Shown one piece after another: positions 42,939-58,480 of a stretch of DNA of 64,000 nucleotides (position 1 is the stretch's first letter; every line of letters starts with the position of its first letter). The translations under genes and the position numbers were made by a program. Origin of the DNA: Pseudomonas sp. R76 (lineage in GTDB: Bacteria > Pseudomonadota > Gammaproteobacteria > Pseudomonadales > Pseudomonadaceae); NCBI RefSeq assembly GCF_009834565.1, contig NZ_CP019428.1:4340001-4404000 (forward strand), read 5' to 3'. Under the pieces are notes generated by a model. The model searched no databases and had not been told where the DNA came from. It saw nothing but the letters and a program-made list of their open reading frames with translations.

Positions 42939-43247
42939 ATGAAAAAAGTTACGCCCAATCCCCCGCTCAATCCCGCAAAAGACCGTGCCGCATTCAACCG
43001 CGCCATCGACCATTACTTGCCCTCTGAAGGTGTTCACAGCGTTAAAGAAGACCTGAGCTTCGAAGACGCGCTGCTCTATACCGCCAGCTTGCTGCACAGT
43101 GCTTCGGCCACGGCACTGGATTGTGGTGAACAGTTGGCGAGCCCCCAACGAGAAAAGATTCTGGCGGTGTGGCATTTGCTGGAGGTTGCCAAGACCACGG
43201 TGGATCGTTCCATCGAGTATCTGAAACCGGCAAAGACAGCGGCCTAA
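42939..43247 (+). CDS. Small DUF6124-like protein
   Basis: The 102-residue protein starts MKKVTPNPPLNP, the usual opening of a family of small Pseudomonas proteins annotated as DUF6124. A helical region follows at about 38-95 (LSFEDALLYTASLLHSASAT, then SPQREKILAVWHLLEVAKTT). No function is known to me; there is no signal peptide or membrane helix. The AGGAG ribosome site is seven bases from the ATG and is fully covered by a complementary leader segment, so expression is probably controlled at translation. A perfect family-2 REP follows 13 bases after the stop. Confidence 0.85.
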   Translation: MKKVTPNPPLNPAKDRAAFNRAIDHYLPSEGVHSVKEDLSFEDALLYTASLLHSASATALDCGEQLASPQREKILAVWHLLEVAKTTVDRSIEYLKPAKTAA

Positions 43248-43260
43248 ACGCTGTTAAACC

Positions 43261-43379
43261 TGTGGGAGCGGCGGTGCGACGATTCGACTTGCTCGCGAAT
43301 ACGGTGGGTCAGTTACACATGAGCTGACTGACATACCGCCTTCGCGAGCAAGTCGAATCGTCGCACCGCCGCTCCCACA
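43261..43379. repeat. REP-type inverted repeat, family 2, with perfect 39-base arms
   Basis: Bases 43261-43299 and 43341-43379 are exact inverted copies (TGTGGGAGCGGCGGTGCGAC onwards to GCTCGCGAA). It lies between the small gene and the convergent NRPS gene and can act as a boundary for both transcripts. Confidence 0.92.
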
Positions 43380-43441
43380 TTTGGATCTCGGTACATCAGC
43401 CAGCGGGTGTTCTGCTGTGCTTTTGCACTCGTGACCAGGCT

Positions 43442-49711
<6,270 letters not shown>

Positions 49712-50184
49712 AAGATCCTTCTCATGGGTGTCAGGCACTGGCCGCTCACGCTGGCCCAATACGCCGAAATTGCCGGATTTGAGCATGGGGGTCCGGGCGT
49801 GTCTGTCACCCGAAACCCGGACACCTGACGGGACGGAAACGGGCTTGGCTGATGGTTCATTGCTGAAACGATTAAATGGCTGTAGGAAATTGGCTATAGA
49901 TGACCGCTGCCATAACGCATAAAAGTTTTTAAAAAATTTATTTTTCTTTTTATTATCAAACACTTAATAAATTCTAAAAATCCATGACTGCGTTTCGTGG
50001 CCGGAATACGCCGTCAGAAACGTCGAATTAATGACGTGGTTTTTATGGCAGGTTGTGTCCCTCGTTTCCGCTACATACGTAGGATAAATCGCTATGGCTA
50101 AATGACCTTTCGAACGCCGAGTTACGTTCAAGGAACACGGACCGCCCCACGCAGACCCAGGGCGCCCGTTGACGGTTTTCGACA
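49712..50184. other. Divergent promoter region of the NRPS and luxR genes
   Basis: This gap of about 480 bases is clearly richer in A and T than the flanking genes, mainly around 49920-49980. It must carry both promoters. The palindromic CTAC-ATAC-GTAG (50081-50092) is one short candidate operator. I found no PvdS box and no convincing long lux-type palindrome. A frame continues from the NRPS start to 49963 but lacks a ribosome site. Confidence 0.6.
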
Positions 50185-50194
50185 TCAAGGATGA
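50185..50194 (+). promoter_or_regulatory. Candidate RsmA/CsrA binding site over the luxR ribosome site
   Basis: TCAAGGATGA fits the A/U-CANGGANG-U/A pattern bound by RsmA and RsmE. It coincides with the AAGGA ribosome site of the luxR gene, so binding would block translation. Gac/Rsm control of lipopeptide LuxR genes is known in P. fluorescens. Confidence 0.55.
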
Positions 50195-50195
50195 G

Positions 50196-50996
50196 ATGGC
50201 TATGAGTCTGACCCGTAGTATTGGCACTGCCAAAAGCCCGCATTTCTACGCTGAAATGGGCGAGTTGATTTCAAACAGCGGCCACCAGAACTTCGCCGCG
50301 AGCATGCTGCACCTGGTGGACAAGTGGGTGCCTATCCACCTCGTGGACCTCAGTGAATGGACCCTCGATGAACTGCGCGACAGCGTGCGCGAGATCAAGC
50401 TGCTGGGCAGCGCCGGGCTGAAGAAGGACCTGTCTGCGCCGCAAACCCTGCACCCGCTGAAAGACCACCCGCTGCTGCGGCAAATGCTGCGCATGCAAGA
50501 CCCGCTGCTGATCCAGATGAAGGCCAAGGCCGACAGCGCACACCCGCTGGGCAGTTCACACCAGTGCAACCTGGTATCGCGCCAGGGCAATCGTCGCTGC
50601 GTGATTTCGTTCTACCGCCCACCGACGCAACAGGGATTTTCCCTGGCCGAGTTGTCGTTTCTCAAGTGCCTGTCAGACACTCTGTTACCGCTGATGGAGC
50701 GGCACGCGCAGTTGCTGCGCCAGGCGCCGCACCCGGAGGCCGAGCCGGTGCACAGCCAACTGGAGCAATCGCAGTTGCAGCGCGAGTTCTACAAGCGTCT
50801 GTCCCTGAGCGACGTCACCTTGTCGGCGCGGGAGCAGGAAGTCTGCCTGGGCCTGTTGACCGGCGGCACCGTGCCGCAAATGGCGGAAAAACTCAGCGTG
50901 AAAAACAGCTCGATTGAAACCTACCTCAAGCGCGCCGCCGCCAAGTTGGGCGTGAGTGGCCGTCATGGTTTGGCCAAATGGATGGTTGGCGCCTGA
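50196..50996 (+). CDS. LuxR-family regulator of the lipopeptide locus
   Basis: This regulator of about 266 residues has a C-terminal GerE-type helix-turn-helix ([20 protein letters not shown], then [20 protein letters not shown]) and an N-terminal part without a recognisable acyl-homoserine-lactone domain. It is divergent from the NRPS gene. LuxR genes at this position (viscAR, massAR and equivalents) are required for lipopeptide synthesis in related strains. Two in-frame ATGs, 50196 and 50202, are both possible; the ribosome site AAGGA is 4 or 10 bases away. It overlaps the nodT gene by one base. Confidence 0.92.
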   Translation: MAMSLTRSIGTAKSPHFYAEMGELISNSGHQNFAASMLHLVDKWVPIHLVDLSEWTLDELRDSVREIKLLGSAGLKKDLSAPQTLHPLKDHPLLRQMLRMQDPLLIQMKAKADSAHPLGSSHQCNLVSRQGNRRCVISFYRPPTQQGFSLAELSFLKCLSDTLLPLMERHAQLLRQAPHPEAEPVHSQLEQSQLQREFYKRLSLSDVTLSAREQEVCLGLLTGGTVPQMAEKLSVKNSSIETYLKRAAAKLGVSGRHGLAKWMVGA

Positions 50997-52417
50997 TGAA
51001 CAAATGCATGCTCACTGGCGTCAGCATGGCGTGGATACTCAGCGGTTGCTCGCTGATCCCCGACTACCAACGGCCCGCCGCGCCTGTACCGGCGCAGTTC
51101 CCTCAAGACGGCGTCTACCGCCTGGCGCAAACCGGTGCGGTGGCGGCGACGCCCGACTGGCAGCAGCTGTTTCACGACCCGGCATTGCAGCAGTTGATTG
51201 GCCATGCGCTGGTGAATAACCGCGACCTGCGAGTAGCCGCGTTGAACGTCGAGGCCTTCCAGGCGCAATACCGCATCCAGCGTGCGGACCTGTTCCCGGC
51301 GGTGTCCGCCACCGGCGCCGGCAAACGCCAGAAGGTGCCGGGGGATGTGACCGGCACCGGCAAGTCTGCGATTACCTCCAACTACTCTGCCACCTTGGGG
51401 CTCAGCGCGTATGAGCTGGACTTGTTCGGCCGTGTGCGCAGCCTCAGCGAACAGGCGCTGCTGACGTATTTCAGCACCGAAGAAGCCCGGCGCAGCACGC
51501 AATTGAGCCTGGTGGCCAATGTCGCCAATGCCTACCTGACCTGGCGCGCCGACCAGGAACTGCTGGCCCTGGCACAGCAAACCCTGGTGGCCAACGACCA
51601 CAGCTGGCAACTGACCAGCCGCAGCAAAAGCGCGGGCAAAGCCTCGGCGCTGGACGTGGTGCAAGCGCGCACGGCGGTGGAAAGCACGCGCGCCAGCGTG
51701 GCTCGCTATGAACGCCAAGTCGCCCAGGACCTGAACAACCTCGCCCTGCTGGTGGGCGGCCCAGTGGATGAAAACCTGCCGGCACGCCCGCTCGCCGATG
51801 ACCTGGTGGCGCGCGTGCCCGCAGGCCTGCCGTCGGACCTGCTGCAGCGTCGCCCGGATATCCTCCAGGCCGAATACCAATTGCAGGCCGCCAACGCCAA
51901 TATCGGCGCGGCCCGTGCGGCGTTCTTTCCGTCGGTCACCCTCACGGCCAACGCCGGCAGCACCAGCAAGGAGCTGTCGGGATTGTTCAAGGGCGGCTCG
52001 GGCACCTGGACCTTCCAGCCGCAGATCAACCTGCCGATCTTCAACGCCGGCAGCCTGCGTGCGAGCCTGGACTACGCCAAACTGCAAAAAGATATCAGCG
52101 TGGCGCAGTACGAAAAGTCGATCCAGACCGCCTTCCAGGAAGTCGCCGACGGCCTCGCCGCCCGCCAGACCTTCAACGACCAGCTTGAGGCGCAGCGAGA
52201 TTTTGTCGCGGCCAACCAGGCCTATTACGATTTGGCCCAACACCGCTATCGCAGCGGCGTCGACAGCAACCTGACGTTCCTCGATGCGCAGCGCTCGCTG
52301 TTCAGCTCGCAGCAGGCGCTGATTGTCGATCGGCTGGCGCAGTTGGTGGCGGAGGTGAATCTGTACACGGCGCTGGGCGGGGCTTGGGAGAATGCGCCGG
52401 TGCTGGCAAGACGCTGA
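50996..52417 (+). CDS. NodT-family outer-membrane efflux lipoprotein
   Basis: The 473 residues begin with a lipoprotein signal (lipobox ILSGC, Cys18) and continue with two OEP domains, including [20 protein letters not shown]. It is a TolC-like channel. The ATG shares a base with the luxR stop, forming a luxR-nodT operon. NodT-type genes adjoin lipopeptide synthetase genes in related strains and are thought to help export the product with a MacAB-type pump, which is not in this window. Confidence 0.93.
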   Translation: MNKCMLTGVSMAWILSGCSLIPDYQRPAAPVPAQFPQDGVYRLAQTGAVAATPDWQQLFHDPALQQLIGHALVNNRDLRVAALNVEAFQAQYRIQRADLFPAVSATGAGKRQKVPGDVTGTGKSAITSNYSATLGLSAYELDLFGRVRSLSEQALLTYFSTEEARRSTQLSLVANVANAYLTWRADQELLALAQQTLVANDHSWQLTSRSKSAGKASALDVVQARTAVESTRASVARYERQVAQDLNNLALLVGGPVDENLPARPLADDLVARVPAGLPSDLLQRRPDILQAEYQLQAANANIGAARAAFFPSVTLTANAGSTSKELSGLFKGGSGTWTFQPQINLPIFNAGSLRASLDYAKLQKDISVAQYEKSIQTAFQEVADGLAARQTFNDQLEAQRDFVAANQAYYDLAQHRYRSGVDSNLTFLDAQRSLFSSQQALIVDRLAQLVAEVNLYTALGGAWENAPVLARR

Positions 52418-52439
52418 CCTGAATGTAATGAAACCCAAA

Positions 52440-52496
52440 TGTGGGAGCTGGCTTGTTGTGGTTAGCAGGCTTGTTGTGGCGAGCAGGCTTGCCACA
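52440..52496. repeat. Degenerate family-1 REP half-element with internal duplication
   Basis: GTGGGAGCTGGCTTGTTGTG is followed by GCAGGCTTGTTGTGGCGAGC and GCAGGCTTGCCACA. Only one arm of the usual pair is present, and the GGCTTGTTGTGG unit is repeated. Confidence 0.6.
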
Positions 52497-52518
52497 AAGA
52501 ATCCGGCAGCTCCCTAAA

Positions 52519-53454
52519 TCATTGCCAATTGCCCATCGCCAGGCTGAACGGCGAAAACTCGGCAAACTGCCAGCGCAACGCCAACGCCGCCGGGCGGCGT
52601 ACCACGTGCTCGACCGTCACCGTCCACAACCGCTGCGCCCCTTCAAACTTCGCCACTTCAGGGCCGCTGAGGATCAGCGACGTGTGCCCGGCAATCTGCA
52701 GCACGTCACCCGACTCGAAATCGATAAACAACAACCCCGCCACCGGGTTGGCCGACAGGTTGCCCAAGGTGTTGAAGAACAGGTTGCCGGCAAAGTCCGG
52801 GATGGTCAGCACGTTACCTTCGACGCGTACAAACCCAATGTTGCCGCCACGGTGAGAAACGTCCACCGAGCGTTCGCCCGCCACGTCCACGAAGCTGGCG
52901 ACGAAGAAGGTGTCGGCGTTGCGAATCATGGTTTGCGCAGCCTCGTCCAGGCCGTTCAAGTGCTCGGCCTGGGTGCCAGGTTTGCGCGCGATTGCATCGA
53001 CGGGCCGCAGCTGAATGTACTTGGGGCAGTTGCCGAATGTGTGCACCACGTCGACCGAAAACCCCTCATGATCCAGGCTGCCGATGCGGCCGTTCATGCG
53101 GTTGCGGCGGCGGGTGTTGAGGTCGATGCCGAGCAGGCCCACGGACGCGCCGCTGTGCAAGGCCGCCAGCGCCGGATCGGCTTTGGACGGCAGGCTGTCG
53201 ATCTGCAACGTCTGCGGGTCCGGCGAATGGGCAAACCCCGGCGCGCCTTCCAGCAAGGTTGCCCAGGGAATGCCCTGCGCATCCACCACACCGAGCAGCA
53301 GGTACGGCAACAACGGGTAGAAATCCCGGTGCTGTTCGGGCAAATGATCACGAATCACCTTGGTCCCGACCACCGCCATGCGCTCGGCGACACCGGCACT
53401 TTCCTGCATCTGCCGTTCACCGGCATGCCACGGGGACTGTTCGATCAGGTTCAT
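52519..53454 (-). CDS. Pyridoxamine-5'-phosphate-oxidase-like flavin-binding protein
   Basis: The 311 residues include a split-barrel region of the PNPOx-like family at about 175-300: FFVASFVDVAGERSVDVSHR, then GNIGFVRVEGNVLTIPDFAG and LFFNTLGNLSANPVAGLLFI. Such proteins bind FMN or other cofactors and are often fused to ferredoxin reductases; here the domain stands alone with an N-terminal extension. The substrate is unknown. The ATG at 53454 follows GAGGTG at good spacing. It lies convergent to nodT and next to the two LysR genes on its own strand. Confidence 0.83.
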   Translation of the reverse strand: MNLIEQSPWHAGERQMQESAGVAERMAVVGTKVIRDHLPEQHRDFYPLLPYLLLGVVDAQGIPWATLLEGAPGFAHSPDPQTLQIDSLPSKADPALAALHSGASVGLLGIDLNTRRRNRMNGRIGSLDHEGFSVDVVHTFGNCPKYIQLRPVDAIARKPGTQAEHLNGLDEAAQTMIRNADTFFVASFVDVAGERSVDVSHRGGNIGFVRVEGNVLTIPDFAGNLFFNTLGNLSANPVAGLLFIDFESGDVLQIAGHTSLILSGPEVAKFEGAQRLWTVTVEHVVRRPAALALRWQFAEFSPFSLAMGNWQ

Positions 53455-53533
53455 GGCGATCACCTCAAGTTAGATGTGTGGAGGCTATGCCCTGCCCCGC
53501 ATCGAGAGAATGCCCAGGTTTGGCAATCGACTG

Positions 53534-54418
53534 TTACGCCAGCTGAAATGCCGGATGTTCACGCAGCGCCGCCACACAGTGGTCGACAAAACTGCGCACG
53601 CGCATCGGCGCATGGCGGCCTTCACGGTAGACCACATGCACCGGCAATGGCGGCGGCTCAAACGCGGGCAACACCCGGCACAACTGGCCGCTCAGCAGGT
53701 GTTGGTGAACCGGGTAGCTCTGGCACCGAATGATCCCTGCGCCCTGTACCGCGGCATTGATCGCGCCTTGCACCGTGGTGCAACTGAGGCGTGCGCGCGC
53801 CTTCAGGTGGCCGTGCTGAAAATCCCAGTGCACCTGATCGGCGCTGGCGATCAAGTGGTGCTGTCTGAGGTCGTCCGGGTGCCGGGGTTCGCCGTGGGCC
53901 GCAAGGTAGCCGGGGCTTGCGCAGAGCCTATGCCGCACCTGCCCGACCGGGCGCGCAATCAATGACGAGCTGGGCAGTTCACCGACGAGAACGGCCACGT
54001 CCAGCCCTTCTTCATGCAGGTTGGGGTAATAGTCGTGATAGTGCGCGACGAGGCGCACGTCGGGGTAACGGTCCATATAACCGGCCAACACCGGCGCCAT
54101 CACATAGCGGCTGAACAGCCACGGCAGAAATACCCGCAGGTTGCCCTGGGGCTGCACATGCAAGCCGTTGGCCGAGGCTTCGGCAGCGTCCACAGCCGCC
54201 AGCAAGCGCACGCAGTCGATCAGGTAGGCGTTGCCGGCATCGGTCAGGCACACACCCCGCGTACTGCGTTGCAGCAATGCTACGCGCAGGCGTGCCTCCA
54301 GACGGGCAATCGCGCGCACCAGGGTTGGGCCGGAAACGTGCGCGTCACGCGCCGCCGAGGCCAGGCTCGGTTGCCCGGCCAATGCCGCAAACAGCTGCAT
54401 GTCGCGATAACGCTCCAT
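53534..54418 (-). CDS. LysR-family transcriptional regulator
   Basis: This 294-residue protein has the N-terminal winged helix (MQLFAALAGQPSLASAARDA, then SGPTLVRAIARLEARLRV) and a C-terminal substrate-binding-like domain with the EGLDVAVLVGELPSSSLIAR stretch. Its ATG shares one base with the stop of the LysR gene upstream, so two regulators are translationally coupled, which is uncommon. Its target is not evident; the neighbouring flavoprotein gene is a candidate. Confidence 0.92.
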   Translation of the reverse strand: MERYRDMQLFAALAGQPSLASAARDAHVSGPTLVRAIARLEARLRVALLQRSTRGVCLTDAGNAYLIDCVRLLAAVDAAEASANGLHVQPQGNLRVFLPWLFSRYVMAPVLAGYMDRYPDVRLVAHYHDYYPNLHEEGLDVAVLVGELPSSSLIARPVGQVRHRLCASPGYLAAHGEPRHPDDLRQHHLIASADQVHWDFQHGHLKARARLSCTTVQGAINAAVQGAGIIRCQSYPVHQHLLSGQLCRVLPAFEPPPLPVHVVYREGRHAPMRVRSFVDHCVAALREHPAFQLA

Positions 54419-55338
54419 CAGCTGCGCCGTTTCATCGACGGGTTCAGGGCCGCGTCCTGCCCGAGGCGATGGGTGAGGAAGTCGACCAAGGTGTGGACCT
54501 TGGCCGGTACGCGGCCACTCTGCTGGAACACCACCTGGATCGGCAGCGGTGCCGGCTCGAACGCCTCAAGCACAATCTCCAACTCGCCCGCCGCCACCGA
54601 CGCGGCGACCTGATAGGACAGCACCCGCGTCACGCCCCAGCCCAGACGCGCGAGGTTGATCGCCGCATTGTTGGCCGTCACCACTAAACGCGGTTCGATG
54701 GGCACGGTCAGTGGCTGGTCGCCATCGACAAACCGCCACTCACTGACTAACTGGCTGGAGGACGAGGTGACGATTTTCGCTTGCCGCAATTGCTCGGGCC
54801 GCGACGGCCGCCCATGCTGGTCGAGATAACCGGGCGCCGCGCACACCACGCGGCGCACTTCGCCGACCTTGATCGCCTGCTGCCCCGGTGCCTGCAGATG
54901 GCCGATGCGCACGGCCACGTCCACGCCTTCATCGACCATGTTCACCACGCGGTCGACCAGCAAGGCGTTGATGCTCACCTGGGGGAAACGGTCCAGGTAA
55001 TCGCCCAGCACCGGCGCCACATACAATTCGCCAAACAGCACCGGCGCGGTCAGCGTCAGGTGACCACACGGAATCGAATAGCTGCCCGCCGCCGCTTCTT
55101 CGGCCTCATCCAGTTCGGCGAGGATGCGCCGGCAATCGTCCAGATAACGCTGGCCGGCTTCGGTCAGGTGCAGGCTGCGAGTAGTGCGCGCCAGCAACTG
55201 GGTACCGATGCGCTGCTCCATCGCGGCGATGGCCCGAGTCACGCTGGGCGGCGAGGTTTTCAGGCGCCGCGCCGCGGCAGCGAAGCCTTGCTCCTCGGCC
55301 ACCGCGAGAAACACCTGCATCTCATGAAATCGGTCCAT
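54418..55338 (-). CDS. LysR-family transcriptional regulator
   Basis: The 306 residues start MDRFHEMQVFLAVAEEQGFA with helix-turn-helix LKTSPPSVTRAIAAMEQRIG and an effector domain containing DEGVDVAVRIGHLQAPGQQA. It is of the single-member type often divergent from or adjacent to GST or reductase genes; the GST gene begins 16 bases upstream on the same strand. The ATG at 55338 gives the standard N-terminus; the longer frame belongs to a shadow of the GST gene. Confidence 0.92.
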   Translation of the reverse strand: MDRFHEMQVFLAVAEEQGFAAAARRLKTSPPSVTRAIAAMEQRIGTQLLARTTRSLHLTEAGQRYLDDCRRILAELDEAEEAAAGSYSIPCGHLTLTAPVLFGELYVAPVLGDYLDRFPQVSINALLVDRVVNMVDEGVDVAVRIGHLQAPGQQAIKVGEVRRVVCAAPGYLDQHGRPSRPEQLRQAKIVTSSSSQLVSEWRFVDGDQPLTVPIEPRLVVTANNAAINLARLGWGVTRVLSYQVAASVAAGELEIVLEAFEPAPLPIQVVFQQSGRVPAKVHTLVDFLTHRLGQDAALNPSMKRRS

Positions 55339-55354
55339 CGGCGCCTCTCGCTCG

Positions 55355-55987
55355 TTACTGTGATTGCAGCCCCACCGCCGTGCGCGGCATGCCGACGAAG
55401 CCCGGCAGGGCCTCGATGCTGGCGAGCCAGGCGCGTACCTGAGGGTAGTCGGCCAGCGACACATTGCCTTCCGGCGCATGGGCCACGTAGGTGTAGAACG
55501 CGACGTCGGCGATGCTCGGCTGTTCGCTGGCCAGGAAGCGGCTGTGGCTCAATTGTTGTTCCACCACCTTCAACAGCGCATGCGAGCGGTTGATGGCGGT
55601 GACGGTATCGACCTCGGCGCCAAACACCACGGCCAATCGCGCGGCAGCCGGCCCGGCGTGGAGTTGCCCGGCCGCAGCCGACAGCCAGCGTTGCACACGC
55701 GCCTGGCCGACAGGGTCACTCGGCAGCCATTGGCGGTCACCGTAGGTGTTCGCGAGGTACACCAGGATCGCATTGGAATCGGCCAACACGGTGCCATTGT
55801 CGTCAATCACCGGCACCTGGCCGAAACTGTTGAGGGTGGCGACAAATTCAGGCGCTTTCTGCGCGCCTTGCTTGAGGTCGACCAGGATAAATTCACTGGG
55901 CAGGCCCAGCAGCGACAACATCAGCTGAACCCGGTGGGAGTGGCCGGACAGCGGGAAACCATAGAGTTTGATCAGGGGCTGGGACAT
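55355..55987 (-). CDS. Glutathione S-transferase family protein
   Basis: This 210-residue protein has the thioredoxin-like N-terminal domain (LIKLYGFPLSGHSHRVQLML, with serine as likely catalytic residue in LSGHSHR), the cis-proline FGQVPVIDD, ADSNAILVYLA for glutathione binding, and the helical C-terminal domain with SIADVAFYTYV. It conjugates or reduces small electrophiles with glutathione in the cytosol. The ATG at 55987 (MSQPLIKLYG) is chosen; the upstream extension lacks family similarity. Confidence 0.93.
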   Translation of the reverse strand: MSQPLIKLYGFPLSGHSHRVQLMLSLLGLPSEFILVDLKQGAQKAPEFVATLNSFGQVPVIDDNGTVLADSNAILVYLANTYGDRQWLPSDPVGQARVQRWLSAAAGQLHAGPAAARLAVVFGAEVDTVTAINRSHALLKVVEQQLSHSRFLASEQPSIADVAFYTYVAHAPEGNVSLADYPQVRAWLASIEALPGFVGMPRTAVGLQSQ

Positions 55988-56092
55988 GCAAGGCTCCAAA
56001 CAGTGGGTTATCGACGCCACGCATGTTCTACCGCTGCACTGATCGATGGAATCACCAGGATTTACAATCCAGTATTTCAGCGAATGAAACAA

Positions 56093-56965
56093 TCACTCGC
56101 CAAACAATTCCACGATCAGGTTGAACAAGGTGGTCTTCACCGCGCTGTCCAGCTCGGTCCAGGCCAGCCCGGTACTGGCCTCAAATGCGCCCAACTCCAG
56201 GTGCCGCGACACGCAGTTGGCCGGCAGCGCACGCGCGGCCTGCTGCGGCAACACACCAACGCCCAACCCGGCAGAAACCAGCGCGAGCATGGTGGTGAAC
56301 TCACCCAGTTCCGAGGCGATGTCCAGGGTGATGCCCAGCACGTGGATGAATTCGTCATAGAACCCCGGCGCATAACGCCGCGCGAGGATGTACACCGGCA
56401 CGTTGAGCAGATCCGTGGGTTGGATAGTTTCCTGGGCGGCCAAGGGATGCTCGATCGGCAGCGCCACGCAAAAACTTTCGCGCAACACCGCGCGGGTCTG
56501 CACGCCGGGATGGGCAGCCGGCAGGCGCATCAGGCCGAAATCCAGCAGGCCGTTTTTCAACGCAGCGGCTTGGTCGGGGCCGGGCATGTCCTTGAGTTCC
56601 AATTCGATACGCGGATACCGCTGGTGCACCGCGCGGATCAACTGCGGCAACAGTTGCGGCAGCACCGAAGACACAAACCCCAGGCGCACCCGGCCGATTT
56701 CGCCACGGCTGGAAGCCCGCGCCGCATCCGCCGCCTTTGCTGCCTGGTGCAAGGTGGCCTGGGCCTCGGGCAAGAAGGCACGCCCAGCGTCGGTCAAGGT
56801 CACCGAATGGCGATTGCGATCCAGCAGGCGCACGCCCAGGCCACTTTCGAGCAGCTTGATCTGCATGCTCAGCGCCGGTTGCACGATCGACAGCTGCGCC
56901 GCCGCCCGGCCGAAGTGCAGGGTTTCAGCGAGCACCACAAAGGCGCGCAAGTGCTTTAACTCCAT
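56093..56965 (-). CDS. LysR-family regulator, probably of the idonate operon
   Basis: This 290-residue protein starts MELKHLRAFVVLAETLHFGR, with helix-turn-helix FGRAAAQLSIVQPALSMQIK and a C-terminal effector domain. It is divergent from the gntP-like operon with a 142-base spacer that contains palindromes, the classic LysR arrangement, so it most likely activates that operon in response to idonate, ketogluconate or gluconate. The ATG at 56965 is the family start; the open frame upstream overlaps the divergent gene. Confidence 0.92.
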   Translation of the reverse strand: MELKHLRAFVVLAETLHFGRAAAQLSIVQPALSMQIKLLESGLGVRLLDRNRHSVTLTDAGRAFLPEAQATLHQAAKAADAARASSRGEIGRVRLGFVSSVLPQLLPQLIRAVHQRYPRIELELKDMPGPDQAAALKNGLLDFGLMRLPAAHPGVQTRAVLRESFCVALPIEHPLAAQETIQPTDLLNVPVYILARRYAPGFYDEFIHVLGITLDIASELGEFTTMLALVSAGLGVGVLPQQAARALPANCVSRHLELGAFEASTGLAWTELDSAVKTTLFNLIVELFGE

Positions 56966-57036
56966 CGAACTCCCTCGGTAATCACTAAAAATGATCACCC
57001 GATCACAAATGAAAATTGGACGCTGGAGCGCCGCTG

Positions 57037-57054
57037 CGGTGAAGTAAGTCACCG
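57037..57054 (+). promoter_or_regulatory. Candidate operator in the LysR-gntP spacer
   Basis: CGGTGA-AGTAAG-TCACCG is a perfect 6-base-arm palindrome, 53 bases before the permease start. A second short palindrome, TGATC-ACCC-GATCA, lies at 56992-57005 nearer the LysR gene. One or both may bind the regulator. Confidence 0.4.
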
Positions 57055-57107
57055 TCATACACGATATGGCAGGGCTTGGCCTATAACAATGAGAACAAGG
57101 AGGCACC

Positions 57108-58460
57108 ATGCTCGGCATGGCTAACGACACTTATCTGCTACTCGATGCGCTGGTCACGATTGTCGGATTGATATTGTTGATCACCCATTTAAAGGTTCAC
57201 CCTTTTGTTGCGCTGACCGTGGCCGCAGGCTTTCTCGGCCTGACGTCCGGCATGCCGGTGGACAAGGTGATGAAGTCGTTCCAGGACGGTTTCGGCGGCG
57301 TATTGGGGTTTGTCGGCATCATCCTTGGCCTGGGCACCATGCTCGGCAAGTTGATGGCCGACTCCGGCGGCGCCGACCAGATCGCGCGCACCTTGATTCG
57401 TGCGTTCGGCAAGCAACGCGTGCACTGGGCGATGATGTTCTCGGCGTTTCTGGTGGGCATACCGCTGTTTTTCGAAATTGGTTTTGTGCTGCTGATTCCG
57501 CTGGTATTTATCGTCGCGCGGCGCACCGGGTTGTCGCTGATCAAGGTCGGCATGCCGCTGCTCGCCGGGTTGTCGGTGGTGCATGGGCTGGTGCCGCCGC
57601 ATCCGGGGCCACTGTTGGCCATCGGGATTTTTGGCGCGGACATCGGCAAGACGATTTTCTACGGGTTGATTGTCGGCCTGCCCACGGCAGTGATCGCCGG
57701 GCCGCTGTTCGGCAACCTGATTTCACGCTACGTACCCGGCCAGGCCTCGCCGGAACTGATGGAGCAGTTGGCCAAGGAATCCTCGGGCGACAACCTGCCG
57801 GGCTTTGGCATCACCGTCACCACCATCCTGCTGCCGGTGGTGCTGATGCTGCTCAAGACCTTTGCCGACGTGGCCTTCGCTGCCGACAGCGTGTTCCGCG
57901 TGTGGCTGGACTTTATCGGCCACCCGATCACCGCGCTGCTCGCAGCATTGCTGCTGGCGTTCTATACCTTTGGGGCAGCCCGTGGTTTCTCGCGTGAACA
58001 GCTGAGCAAGCTGTTGGATTCGAGCCTGGCCCCGACCGCCGCCATTGTGCTGATCGTCGGCGCTGGCGGCGGCTTCAAGCAGATGCTGGTGGCCAGCGGT
58101 GTGGGGGATGTAATCGGGCATATGGCGGTGCGCGCCGAGATCTCGCCGATCCTGCTCGCGTGGCTGGTGGCGGCGGTGATTCGCGTGGCCACCGGCTCGG
58201 CCACCGTGGCGACCATCACCGGCGCGGGGATTGTCGCGCCAGTGATCGGCTTGATGCCGGGTGTGAACCGCGAGCTGCTGGTGCTCGCCACCGGCGCCGG
58301 TTCCCTGGTGCTGTCGCACGTCAATGACGCCGGTTTCTGGCTGGTGAAGCAGTACTTCAACATGACCGTCGTCGAAACTTTCAAGACCTGGACGCTGATG
58401 GAGACTGTGCTTTCCTTCAGTGCGCTGGGGTTCATCATGCTGCTGTCGTTGGTGGTGTGA
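57108..58460 (+). CDS. GntP-family gluconate/idonate permease
   Basis: The 450 residues form a 12- to 14-helix proton symporter of the GntP family. Visible features are ILLITHLKVHPFVALTVAA, GVLGFVGIILGLGTMLGKLM, FLVGIPLFFEIGFVLLIPLV, and VHGLVPPHPGPLLA. An AAGGAGG ribosome site precedes the ATG. With idnO and idnD downstream, the likely substrate is L-idonate or 5-ketogluconate rather than gluconate alone. Confidence 0.93.
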   Translation: MLGMANDTYLLLDALVTIVGLILLITHLKVHPFVALTVAAGFLGLTSGMPVDKVMKSFQDGFGGVLGFVGIILGLGTMLGKLMADSGGADQIARTLIRAFGKQRVHWAMMFSAFLVGIPLFFEIGFVLLIPLVFIVARRTGLSLIKVGMPLLAGLSVVHGLVPPHPGPLLAIGIFGADIGKTIFYGLIVGLPTAVIAGPLFGNLISRYVPGQASPELMEQLAKESSGDNLPGFGITVTTILLPVVLMLLKTFADVAFAADSVFRVWLDFIGHPITALLAALLLAFYTFGAARGFSREQLSKLLDSSLAPTAAIVLIVGAGGGFKQMLVASGVGDVIGHMAVRAEISPILLAWLVAAVIRVATGSATVATITGAGIVAPVIGLMPGVNRELLVLATGAGSLVLSHVNDAGFWLVKQYFNMTVVETFKTWTLMETVLSFSALGFIMLLSLVV

Positions 58461-58480
58461 AGCGTTAGGAGAGGTAGCCC

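Noticed and set aside
42734..43247. Retron or toxin-antitoxin reading of the structured region and small gene
   Set aside because: No reverse transcriptase, no second small gene and no toxin motif are present; the pairing with the ribosome site fits a cis-regulatory leader better.
49712..49963. N-terminal extension of the NRPS frame
   Set aside because: AT-rich, no condensation-domain similarity and no ribosome site, whereas the ATG at 49711 has GAAGGA at proper spacing.
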